The notes under the pieces: generated by a model
What the model saw: the letters and a program-made list of their open reading frames with translations, nothing else
What the model was told of the DNA's origin: nothing
Databases searched by the model: none
In this document: positions 62,601 through 64,000 of the stretch, one piece after another
Layout: the number at the start of each line of letters is the position of its first letter
Position numbering within the stretch: the first letter of the stretch is position 1
Source: Deltaproteobacteria bacterium
GTDB taxonomy: Bacteria > JAGRBM01 > JAHCIT01
NCBI GenBank assembly: GCA_026129095.1
Contig: JAHCIT010000006.1
Coordinates: 1 to 64,000, forward strand
DNA length: 64,000 nt
Direction: 5' to 3'
Program-made: the position numbers and the translations under genes

Positions 62601-64000
62601 TATGGACGCTGGAGAACACCGCTATGCCCGCCGAAACCGTCACCGGATTTACCGCCACATCCAGCGTGGCCGCGCCGCCGCTCGGATCGATATCGAACCC
62701 CAGCGTGATCTCGGTCGCAAAGTCGGTATCCACAAGGTTGTCATGGAAGTCCCGGACCTCCACTTCCACGCTCTGGCTCTGGTCGGTCGTGCGGTTGCCC
62801 GGCTGGGTGACGAACGCCATCCGGTCCGGAACACCGGGAGTGATGTCGAAGGGATCGGTTACATCACTTCCGAGACCGGAAGCCGTTGCTTCCAGCGTGT
62901 ATCCGGAGCCTGTCCTGTTCAGTGCCACCGAGACGAAGGTCGCGCTGCCGCCCGTGGCCATCACCGGATTGGCGGACACACTGAGAGTTGAGCCGCCCGG
63001 ATTGTCGAAGATGGCGAGGGTGATTTCGGTCGTGTTGTCCGAGGAAGCCAGGTTGCCGTACCCGTCCCGCACCTCGACCGTGAGGGACTGGGAGTTGTCC
63101 GTCGAGCGATTAACAGGCTGTGAGAAGAAGACCAGGTGATCGGCCGCGCCGTGCGTGATATCGAAAGAACCCGATGTCGCGGGCAGCAGCAGCGGCGGCA
63201 CCGCATCGGCGCGCAGGGTGTAACCCACGCCCGCCTTATCCAGCCGGACATCAACAAAATCCACCAGACCGGCATCCGCCGTTTCCGGATTGACAATCAC
63301 CGAGAGCGAGGACGCACCGGGGTTATCCTGGATTGAAAGGGAAACCACCGTCGTGCTGTCGCTCGTTACCCGGTTACCCTGCTGGTCCTCGATCTGGACG
63401 GAAACACCCTGCACATTGTCCGCTGTTGAATTCGCCGGGCCGCTGAAGAAACCGAGCCGGAACGCCACGCCGTGCGTGATGTTAAACGGAGCCGAGACAT
63501 CGGGGGTCAGCACCGGAACCGAATCGGCCCGCAGCGTGTAGGCACTGCCCACCCGGTTCAGGTGAACATCCACGAATGCCACCACGCCAGCCGCTGCCGT
63601 CACGGGATTATCAGCCATGGTCAGCGTCGATCCGCCGGTATTGTCCTGGAAGGCGAGCGTCACCTGGGTCGTGCTGTCCGTGTCAACCACGTTGTCGTTG
63701 GCATCACGGATCTCGACCGTCACGTTCTGCACGTCGTCGGCCGTCACGCCGGCCGGACCGCTCACGAAGGCGAGCTTCGTGGCCGCACTGGCGGTAATGT
63801 CGAATGGATCGGAAACGCCGGGAATCAGCAGCCCGGAACCGGCTTCCAGCGTATAACCGGTCCCAGTCTTGTCCAGATTCACGCCGGTAAAGACCGCTAC
63901 ACCTCCCGTGGCATCAAGCGGGTTTTCATCGGCCGTGATGAGCGCGCCGCCGGGATTGTCAAAAATGAGCAGTTCGACGGTGGCGGTGGAATCCGGCCCG
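41686..64000 (-). CDS. Giant multi-propeller, Ig-like repeat surface protein (5' end outside window)
   Basis: The frame is open without a stop from 64000 to the TAG at 41686-41688: at least 7437 residues, with the N-terminus and any signal peptide beyond the window. From the visible N-terminal end the order is as follows. About 18 Ig-like modules come first, three holding an inserted seven-bladed RCC1 propeller. Then come thrombospondin-3-like Ca-binding repeats, two V-NS-T-GDQ repeat domains, an FG-GAP domain, a BNR/sialidase-like domain, a second FG-GAP domain and a fourth RCC1 propeller. A PPC-like domain, a right-handed beta-helix and an unassigned C-terminal part follow. Paired Cys in nearly every RCC1 blade imply an oxidising, extracytoplasmic location. 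No LPXTG, PEP-CTERM or autotransporter domain is seen at the C-terminus (ends FGQDRLVHVLLPR). Adhesion or cell-surface recognition is the likely role, and no enzyme activity can be assigned. Antisense frames are shadows. Confidence 0.9.
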   Translation of the reverse strand, partial: GPDSTATVELLIFDNPGGALITADENPLDATGGVAVFTGVNLDKTGTGYTLEAGSGLLIPGVSDPFDITASAATKLAFVSGPAGVTADDVQNVTVEIRDANDNVVDTDSTTQVTLAFQDNTGGSTLTMADNPVTAAAGVVAFVDVHLNRVGSAYTLRADSVPVLTPDVSAPFNITHGVAFRLGFFSGPANSTADNVQGVSVQIEDQQGNRVTSDSTTVVSLSIQDNPGASSLSVIVNPETADAGLVDFVDVRLDKAGVGYTLRADAVPPLLLPATSGSFDITHGAADHLVFFSQPVNRSTDNSQSLTVEVRDGYGNLASSDNTTEITLAIFDNPGGSTLSVSANPVMATGGSATFVSVALNRTGSGYTLEATASGLGSDVTDPFDITPGVPDRMAFVTQPGNRTTDQSQSVEVEVRDFHDNLVDTDFATEITLGFDIDPSGGAATLDVAVNPVTVSAGIAVFSSVHIDKAFTGYALEALSSPPLTPASSDYFDITHGAASALVFTTQPVTTQAGSPLLPVVEVRDGYGNTVTTGPDAVADITLSLWSGSGVLSGTVTKAPSAGIASWVPGDSLNIAIVGSKVLQAQQGPRTMSSAAFDITVGDPAQLAFVQQPITVTADDTQMVSAQVQDAYGNDVTGPFRPVPVQVAAGFHRYCVLLSNGNVKCWGYNTNGQLGLGDTAHRGDNGGEMGDNLPTVSLGTGRTAIKLASGSDHTCAILDNGALKCWGNNSFGQLGLGDFVTRGDGPGEMSDNLPAVDLGTGRTAMDLAAGSYHTCALLDNQTVKCWGEAGNGQLGLGDTVDRGIGPGEMGDSLPTVVLGTGRTAISLVAGQYHTCALLDNQTVKCWGNNTNGQLGLGDTAHRGDNGGEMGDNLPVVSLGTGRTAISLVAGQSHTCAILDNGDVKCWGWNSSGQLGLGDTANRGDGPGEMGDSLPSVNLGAGRTATHLSLGYYHTCAVLDDVTTKCWGYNTNGQLGLGDMVDRGDGPGEMGDSLPVLDLGTGRTVTKLAAHTASSCAILDNFNVKCWGANANGQLGLGDTAHRGDQPGEMGDNLPAVDLGGTGIPAPAITLVLQDNPGGSTLSAETNPVPATNGLAVFNQVHLDRVASGYRLRVTSPGLTDADSDLFNITHGAAAQVGFVAPAPGQMGPITAGVTWDSFSAAIQDAYGNTVTTGIFSTATVLLELDSGISNLTGTTSGIATAGVVDFTDISYEVAEGISIKVTSPALPGGDSDPLPVTIVPDAASRLAFPFPPANSSAGITQNITVFIEDTFGNLVTTDNATEITLAIYDNPGGSTLSIAGGPSKIASAGEVEFLSVHVNKTGIGYTLEATSVPPLVPDVSDPFDITHGPGDHVVFTVQPVNTAAGGFLLPEVEIRDAYDNTVTTGPDSTLTVALALQSGTGALNGNTSIPATAGVATWSVGHALTIDMAGQKTLRATAGGLTFADSGSFDITHGVASALAFTTQPVATQAGSPLLPVVEVRDGYGNTVTTGPDSVADITLSLWSGSGSLSGTVTVAPVAGVASWVPGDSLSIDITGSKVLQAQQGPRTMSSAAFDITPGDPAQLLFIQQPVTVTADDTQMVSAEIRDAFGNQVTGPFRPVPSQVTASGFFTCTIIDNGAVKCWGHNQHGQLGLGDTQDRGDGPGEMGDSLPDVDLGTGRTAVQLAMGNFHACALLDNGTVKCWGRNIGGQLGLGDTQNRGDGPGEMGDSLPAVDLGTGRTAVQLAAGFGHTCAILDNGTVKCWGGSLNGALGLGDMQDRGDGPGEMGDSLPAVNLGTGRTAVQLKAGDSHTCAVLDNGSAKCWGRNDRGQLGLGDTDDRGDGPGEMGDNLPALDLGTGRTVLKLVSGVVHNCAVLDNGVLKCWGSNLFGELGLGDTQNRGDGPGEMGDNLPSVDMGTGRAVARLASGNSHTCALLDNETVKCWGSNSNGALGLEDMQDRGDGPGEMGDNLPVVNLGTGRTAIRLAAGSGHSCAILDDRTVKCWGYNFNGQLGLGDALLRGATPGTMGDILPAVDLGGSGDPLPPLVTLAIEVNPAGSALTALENPVYAANGLAVFNQVHLDKVGSNYMLRVTSPGLAYDDSSLFNITRGAPAQLAFFLQPTNRTADQDPDVGVSVHDQYGNLVDDDSTTEVTLAFDYDPTGGFASLTALVNPLTVSGGYAVFQDVHVDKAATGYTLLATSSPPLDLAISDPFDVTHGLANSLAFTGHPANRAAGALQSVEVEIHDDYGNTVLSDSSTQVSLTLMNNPVGATLSYDFDPVTASGGVAQFTGLWVDKVSSGYTLRASSVPAYGTADSDPFDITPGDPAALAVVQQPITVTADDTQMVSAQVRDAYGNDVTGPFRPMPVQVAVSGGGSGVRTCAVMSDHSLKCWGHNTNGALGLGDSVNRGGSPGQMGDNLPGVDLGTGLAAMQSAIGSDYSCVLFVDGTVKCWGTNNQGRLGLGDTTHRGTSPAHMGDALPFVNLGTGLTAVKIAAGPSNAGHTCAVMNDKSLKCWGTNGSGQLGLGDAGQRGSSPAHMGDSLPAVNLGTGRTVVDVALGTNHTCALLDNGQVKCWGINLYGQLGLGDTDNRGDGPGEMGDNLPAVDLGAGKTAIAVGAGQDHSCALLNDGNLKCWGRSPSGQLGLEDTVTRGDGPGEMGDNLPVVSLGTGRTVTGLAVSGSHTCVLLDNGSVKCWGDNASGQLGLGNTTTRGNAPGQMGDNLPAVNLGSGRTALALASGFSSNCAILDNHDLKCWGHNAWGQLGLGDVIGRGGTGGTMGDNLPAVDLGGSGNPPPPLVTLAIEWNPGAATLSAGTNPVFATNGLAVFNQVHLDKVGSNYMLRVTSPGLAYDDSNLFDVTPGAPARLAFTSGPISRTADQSQSVAVQVHDQHGNLVADDYSTEVTLAFDYDPTGGMAVLSTTINPKTVTGGFVFFLNTHVDIAASGYTLLATSSPPLDLAISNPFDVTPGADAYVRFGTFPSPTETAGGDWATFTGVVTDQYGNQSTTNGLDVTVELTSGTGSLNGTVTQPTTNGEATFDDISMTVSGSKNVELSVPGLTFDPPDYMVNVNPGPASNVTYVGGDAQTGDPGLTLDDPFVVRVTDAFGNGVAGELVTWTNLGEGILGAPIPDYTDSDGLSSIYLTLDVTYPATYLVEAEWNSNTVPFTAGYLDTDSDGIPDAYETNTGIWVSSTDTGTDPGNQDSDGDGLSDFIERATGIWGGATDPGTDPNEPDSDFDGLWDGYEDNGGTYFSAVMTGTDPNVPDTDGDGYFDGAENASLAFISPGNPGSDPNNPDTDGDGLCDGHEMTGSCNGTERQLDFIATETVSGHQLAPALAVMRNGSYVVAWSGPDGDQSGIYARKYDSAGRPVTTEILVNSTNTGDQIQPTIAVDDSGRFVVAWSDSRSGTYQIRLRRFDAAGNPVDNDVEAVGPDGNSRYQPAIATTSVTGQFVLAWRCDGCDTGSDIYARYWQPYPSQTTFAPVFQVNSVTAGNQGRPAIASLGLGRVAIAFEDDSGDALDIRVRGFSAPNNEAFAELTANTTTADIQNYPSISATSVSGDFVVAWASGNQDGSNSGVFARRFDMNGSPYAGEYQVNSYTLYDQTRPSVSVEHNSGDYLISWASWDQDGSGMFRVYGQRYQWNGTSVGPEFLMMQPSASGDMVKAGYLAGGDWVIVFEDTTGRDGDGNGVFVRQTRMTNPVDIDTDGDRLCDGLNVVGICTGSETALGTDPLNPDTDGDGLCDGTWVTGVCTGVEGSTQFVVNTMTAGFQGLASVAASPNGNWVAAWVDGTDIRAQLLVHSGEKTGGEIVVNSTSAGTQSQPDVAVSGDGDFVVVWMSDGQDGDLGGIYARVFGSDGSPKTGEIQVNATTAGDQSAPSVGVHRQTGDFTVAWQCENTCGSGWDVVARRFDRNGTPLTGEVVVHGTIANAQTKPDVAVDSWGLSFIVYSSHNGSDTDIRLSTMLPSSAIDTDMYLVNSVTGGTQDDPAIAMNAAGNFAVAWTSPDAASLGIRARIFDDSITPMSPDFAVNNEEFDFQRVPAIGMNRDDEIIVLWADLGGLDGDFYGIFAREFDSAGTAYGPQYQVNQITAGAQNNPAVAVSSSGRRFLAWESENADGSSYAVVGTILPTTDPLNADTDGDGLSDSAEIAFGTDPTSSDSDGDTVPDGVEIQNGTNPWNPDTDGDGLSDHMENIMGTDPLNPDSDGDGLLDSVETNTSVYNGPFDTGTDPNNPDTDFDGLKDGAETMTGTWVSPSNAGTNPFEPDTDADGLYDGEEAVGRPDGTFDTGQTEDIFRPGYVYAVAVTDVDSDGRLDLVLLEDDTPNNRIQVMLGQSGGGFAEGYSMDAGPNSTQMILADIDGDFVKDIVVNDTNSNTLRCWPGSSDVQGEFGTMRTNSLPDNVVHIALFSQLDVSGYPGLAVAHSSASGITVLGYDFSGNDCFDPVPVHTVSLSDQVLGLAVADLNDDGGYEDILLVNGSTNRLQWVANDSSGQFGPVQTLLEGASFNPPMTLHGHVRVAGLDGNDRPDVLFTGQIGVNHFVAAGYQPGGSGPGVPVRFARVAQLGTAPTLTETTGIFAGDLSGDGRPDVIVGRVAFEAEIFRGEGIFGRPTGELVSDNALSGTSDSRSFVLADFNGDGAADLVVADTSGVKIIPANTVGLGYSSDPNNEDTDGDFLCDGSVVTGICSGTESGWDTDPLNPDTDGDWLSDSDELYITFTDPTDPDSDRDLVPDGAELPGEGMDPLLPGYSLTASPQSLEYFGNVVVTNPVIRWLPRSEDVPVVAFSRHEVLAGVPQPAETQVRRSLNGGVVFSANVVGSHDPDGEIDVAAATSRFLNDYYAVFTALSPTSPWDNDIMFLRSQNGAQSFDSLNLTNHSGGWSGHTPAVAASGARVAVAFHEVDDTGTDDAIQVQVSNNRGQSFTTTGWPYWFSGGSTASQPDIAVAENGDIAVVYVANYGGYGQVEIACSTDGGSGYTAAFDVSADPASNHTSPRIAALHNGGGWAVVWLRVGVNGPEVWFAVVGDECSSTFTGQIEVTPSLETESRGPSVAVGPRNQLYLGWEQRRSNVPDEKEADFYLARSYDGGFTWALTKSVSPNIWQYGNGVSVAVDAAGRPTMAFTWVKADEMAGFTSIGLVIGGPDSDGDQYPDFAETNTGTMENFRDVGTDPALSDTDSDGLPDGWEVHYGINPHLWDTDGDGLPDGGEVVRRNLDGKFEMAAQYNTGTHALSGPRYMATGDFNLDGRQDIAVAGGNNVMLVYSGDGTGQFTGPAQYTLGSSTTAGIEMADMNRDGFMDLVVFYQAGQFQVFYGCAGISSPLAGCLGVGQFEAGVLHNSTGAGGITSGGVIDLNGDSNLDIMMAYGVLGQIRTFTATGFNSWPGSPVTPYDNGGFEPLGFAYVADVNRDGLKDIYFPETESGYVHTLPLCGAVQPVSGCSAGTGQPGNSFGALQSRPVSDELADVMMADINADLVPDLVSLMRDSQKVQTRMQGGINGRGTLEFANTGFQDLDLNPAVTPSWFTMADLDQNGALDIIIPGGSSETRMQVFYGHVDEQGGAYGLPNGNYHISPRQYELASYDFDRVSVADFNGDGVPDLALANWMYNELVVMLGEAQFSRRSDPALADSDGDGLCDGYVAVGACAGAENDFRESKMISIGAEHVCARETDRSDWPGALWCWGGNLYGQLGYGDTTPRGDDPGEMSSLPNVLLGSGATSEMVTAGGYHNCAIRPGGSVKCWGRNTSGELGQGTTNHMGDGPGEMSNNLPVTNLGTGQSATFIDAGSSHTCAILASGQVKCWGINSSGELGLGDVNNRGDNGGEMGDNLPFVDLGTGRTAVQVSAGNNHTCAILDDGSVKCWGFGMQGRLGYEDGVSRGDGPGEMGDNLPVVNLGTGRTAVQIVAGGGHTCALLDNGGVKCWGYNAYGISGQGDTNDRGDNAGEMGDGLPYVDFGTGRRARHISASGISAHTCALLDNGKVKCWGRNHFGQLGIGDTQNRGDSPGEMGDNLPYVDLDGEVVMVSTGGVTSCGILRDGRVKCWGMNNQGQLGVGDWQHRGDNPGEMGAALKAATPPAVSGFVHYTDPALSDSDGDGQCDGPVNTPWCQGLDPDPLDPWIFNEPFGDNIGAVVNLDTTGDSVAQYTGRFDARGDIDTFYLQGLRAGQVVKLNVQLLEPGSVGVKLVDSTEGMILDIPGPGDQANGNWTVQVPHDNQDYTLTLYYQIPPGNSFAPSDYELSLDVSGYAIQSGGGDTSPGTLRFGMETLPGLISGPLTVRPGAVSQVVLAVTASYNDEDDFTLDGMGQLQISKTDSAFNALYIEPVSGAPHITIRGIELDAVSSWNLIVVYIGGQASGVDIHGNSFRFNVPVSGTSPAIWLGSANTDFYGNRVSANFRGDGIVYVAGDGLMQVRDNNIAVRDGSGGVIRQEAMTGDVRIENNRITMYDPFSTSMGVRVVEMPGSLNITGNSVTCMGSTNVQGFRTEFSVNDVRFARNTVSGCQNGFLIQDENTVIEDNHLVYNDTGIFLTGSASNTVIRRNRIDLTDHDGNGVWNDGELTKIVGNTFIGGHSPGNHIYMNSANTAGTLIAGNLFRGMVTTPAQGIYVAIGAATGNSFPDPANTVIVANNTFAYMDPAIEWASPTGNAPGIDLRNNIFSGSQNEALIFHPTAFTPGTSHASSNVFIANGSDCIAYSSPNFCTQNSLDSISYPWNQSPEFADEASGDFSLDASYPSPYFDLGDANPVILREIEKYLPDIRLATAATSVVRDVWSTTSFSGGSELHPESGRYDGMWIRFTSGAGTGQYRQISWYDGSGREFNFAGPVSFDPGDHFEIFKATPVINVLNGGLRIEGHNSLSFQIDYYTGKWLRCIRVGGTGCVDGEMRKVVSYNGTSKYLDLDFAFSTSPDGDDLLEFVVAPEPGFWQDSQTSQGGGGSHDGSGIRAYFSRRAAPVGEPVQLHLTLKFHVLEASEAWDTVFLTLPQFVGGNCTTQKVNGVGTGCGSFMEQDVMMVPISGNIDPQTWEQTVELFLEVGSDEFDGKGMKDIQVAVGSSYHFSGFPRSPVPVIPESERWGTKIRFGDDPRPAVFNGMFPPYHADFVDSTSTAVSAITSVNPAVPTQGLFLYTDYPWPVLTSRAILNNAGETQEYQLGYSSLNAMVQPIGIAREAQYLTPLNYSDSNVIFGAFVAGPVAFRSQPGFTVGHSYVLRSADIRKVTANAFPVSLMQSTDVTGLSGCTGGNMRSIAVTETAWNHQTTSPVTQGAIAAICNSGGSPNTLHMWPENQTAPNSGNVLFNALSLGGPPFNFHNDVDVRISAWTGPALSGAAHSGDLVMLGAETANASKYKLMVWDQYTNGSGGDIRSVAMIPPGTWMGGDPKEIVYHPMTGTVFVLVSDSIDFAEVVELDLGGRVLGRWSLAQVIYPDGDMTLFEPIGIASAPMPNNIADDARSHGVPLFITANDWNFGQDRLVHVLLPR
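41689..43880 (-). other. C-terminal part of the giant protein, unassigned
   Basis: About 730 residues after the beta-helix. Segments such as DNTHMWPENQTAPNSGNV-like LHMWPENQTAPNSGNVLF, AAHSGDLVMLGAE and IVYHPMTGTVFVLVSDSIDF suggest another propeller (NHL or SMP30-like), but no family motif is firm. It contains few Cys. No membrane anchor or sorting motif is visible at the very end. Confidence 0.45.
43880..45760 (-). repeat. PPC-like domain followed by a right-handed parallel beta-helix
   Basis: Residues after GDNIGAVVNLDTTGDSVAQY through RGDIDTFYLQGLRAGQVVKL form a pre-peptidase C-terminal (PPC)-like beta domain (about 45370-45760). It is followed by about 15 coils of a parallel beta-helix (about 43880-45365) with the repeating pattern xxIxGNxF / xIxxNxI (ITGNSVTCMG, IRRNRIDLTD, IVGNTFIGGH, IVANNTFAYM). 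Similar helices occur in polysaccharide-binding or -cleaving and adhesin proteins. Confidence 0.8.
45862..47130 (-). repeat. RCC1 propeller block 4 (seven blades), between calcium-repeat segments
   Basis: Seven blades from ISIGAEHVCARETD to GDWQHRGDNPGEMG. Unlike the first three it is not nested in an Ig-like module. It follows a TSP3-type segment (SDGDGLCDGYVAVGACAG) and precedes another (SDSDGDGQCDG). The first blade has a longer Cys-Cys spacing and reads LWCWGGN. Confidence 0.88.
48665..49840 (-). repeat. BNR/sialidase-like propeller domain
   Basis: A stretch of about 390 residues has Asp-box-like elements (RSLNGGVVFSANVVG, RSQNGAQSFDSLNL, SNNRGQSFTTTGW, RSYDGGFTWALTKSV) spaced between hydrophobic strands (VPVVAFSRHEV, TAVAASGARVAVAFHE). 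This resembles sialidase-type propellers. The full sialidase catalytic set was not found, so it is probably a structural or binding domain. Confidence 0.7.
50100..51195 (-). repeat. FG-GAP/VCBS domain 1
   Basis: Integrin-type FG-GAP blades: VAVTDVDSDGRLDLVLLED, ILADIDGDFVKDIVVND, LAVADLNDDGGYEDILLV, FAGDLSGDGRPDVIVGR and VLADFNGDGAADLVVADT. The DxDxDGxxD loops are calcium sites. About six blades would close one propeller. A second, similar domain with DFNLDGRQDIAVAGG and ADFNGDGVPDLALANW lies at about 47230-48430. Confidence 0.85.
51200..51690 (-). repeat. Thrombospondin type-3-like calcium-binding repeats (main cluster)
   Basis: Consecutive DTDGDGLSDxxE / DSDGDGLLDSVE units with GTDPxxPD linkers. 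The same motif occurs in further segments at about 54105-54560, 52805-52985, 49840-50093, 48440-48660, 47150-47225 and 45765-45850. Each joins two larger domains. Such Asp-rich repeats bind Ca and probably act as rigid, calcium-dependent joints. Confidence 0.88.
51695..54100 (-). repeat. Two propeller-like domains of V-NS-T-GDQ repeats
   Basis: Repeats of about 50-60 residues (EILVNSTNTGDQIQPTIAVD, then FVVAWSDSRSGTYQIRLRRF) are grouped in two sets, roughly 52990-54100 and 51695-52800, separated by a TSP3-type segment. Each set has six to seven units with the pattern xxVNSxTxGxQxxPxIAxxxxGxFVVAW, resembling beta-propeller blades of sialidase-like or cell-surface proteins. Confidence 0.7.
55692..56970 (-). 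repeat. RCC1 propeller block 3 (seven blades), inserted in Ig-like module 15
   Basis: Seven blades from GVRTCAVMSDHSLKCWG to NLPAVDLGGSGNP, between VTGPFRPMPVQVA and LVTLAIEWNPGAA. Same insertion point as in blocks 1 and 2; the blades are more divergent (for example TNNQGRLGLGDTTHRGTSP). Confidence 0.9.
57945..59195 (-). repeat. RCC1 propeller block 2 (seven blades), inserted in Ig-like module 12
   Basis: Seven blades from GFFTCTIIDNGAVKCWG to NLPAVDLGGSGDP, between VTGPFRPVPSQVT and LVTLAIEVNPAG. Blades here are more alike (TQDRGDGPGEMG repeated), suggesting recent duplication within the block. Confidence 0.9.
59199..62521 (-). repeat. Segmental duplication within the giant gene (offset 2871 bp = 957 codons)
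   Basis: About 450 bp at 62071-62521 recurs at 59199-59650 with high identity, including a perfect match of more than 60 bases starting at 62201 and 59330. The copy covers the Ig-like modules preceding RCC1 blocks 1 and 2 and their entry into the propeller. The offset is a multiple of three, so the frame is kept. Confidence 0.85.
60818..62067 (-). repeat. RCC1 propeller block 1 (seven blades), inserted in Ig-like module 7
   Basis: Seven 60-residue RCC1-type blades (HTCAILDNGxxKCWG, then NGQLGLGDTxxRGDGPGEMG, then DNLPxVxLGTGRTA). The block lies between VTGPFRPVPVQVA and IPAPAITLVLQDNPGG, so it replaces the loop SDNTTE of a plain Ig-like module. Confidence 0.9.

Larger units (their letters stand above)
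54570..64000 (-). repeat. Array of about 18 Ig-like (filamin/Big-like) modules
   Basis: Modules of about 105 residues start with a linker such as PFDITHG, then a strand ending FTTQPV or FVQQPI, then VEVRDGYGNxV, ITLAIFDNPGGSTLS, NPVTA..G and a closing GYTLRA. I count about 18, including the partial first one. Most are continuous; the seventh, twelfth and fifteenth are each interrupted by an RCC1 propeller. Two variant types alternate: the DNPGGSTLS type and a SGSGxLSGTVT type. Such modules commonly form stiff extracellular stalks. Confidence 0.85.

Noticed and set aside
41650-63856. Many long plus-strand reading frames opposite the giant gene (for example 58130-59113 and 56902-58464)
   Set aside because: They mirror the repeats of the minus-strand gene, lack ribosome sites and show Arg/Pro/Ser-rich low-complexity translations typical of antisense shadows in GC-rich DNA.

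Overview
The window is GC-rich, gene-dense DNA from a Gram-negative bacterium. Evidence for an outer membrane is a Skp/OmpH-type periplasmic chaperone. Metabolism includes acyl-CoA dehydrogenases, a thiolase, a crotonyl-CoA reductase-type enzyme, an anaerobic-type glycerol-3-phosphate dehydrogenase and alkyl-DHAP-synthase-like enzymes. With the giant RCC1/FG-GAP surface protein, this fits a deltaproteobacterial-grade lineage (Desulfobacterota, Myxococcota or relatives). The taxonomic placement is inference only. No gap between genes exceeds about 260 bases.

Left end (1-2805): the right-hand end of an integrative element sits against the 3' end of a tRNA-Gln(CUG) gene. It carries a Zn-binding hypothetical protein, an excisionase-like helix-turn-helix protein and a tyrosine integrase whose last codons lie inside the tRNA. 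The other end of the element is outside the window.

Chromosomal backbone (2806-41685): rmuC; a TetR regulator facing a di-iron ferritin-like protein whose promoter carries a perfect palindrome; a Fur-family regulator; then a long minus-strand run from 20169 to 7278. This run contains a diguanylate cyclase and a TPR protein. They are followed by a tightly packed set glpA, glpB, two AGPS-like FAD enzymes, a GlpC-like Fe-S protein, a YegS-type lipid kinase, Skp/OmpH and an unknown protein. I read the core of that run as a locus linking glycerol-3-phosphate/DHAP oxidation to ether-lipid formation. After it come a ClC channel, an HTTM-like membrane protein, the bifunctional (p)ppGpp enzyme, a GT-C-like membrane protein, an aldehyde dehydrogenase-Nudix-SH3-lipoprotein operon, and scattered acyl-CoA enzymes. 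A Tat-exported subunit with a GMC oxidoreductase, a secreted unknown protein, a methyltransferase and an alpha/beta hydrolase complete the region. One acyl-CoA dehydrogenase has an operator closely resembling the Bacillus FadR consensus.

Right third (41686-64000): a single minus-strand reading frame of at least 7437 codons that runs off the window at its 5' end. It encodes a giant, presumably exported repeat protein. From the visible N-terminal side it has about 18 Ig-like modules; three are interrupted at the same place by a complete seven-bladed RCC1 propeller. Then come thrombospondin-type-3-like calcium repeats alternating with other propeller types (BNR-like, FG-GAP, and a V-NS-T-GDQ repeat). 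A fourth RCC1 propeller, a PPC-like domain, a right-handed beta-helix and an unassigned C-terminal region follow. This protein and the ether-lipid locus are the most interesting parts of the window.
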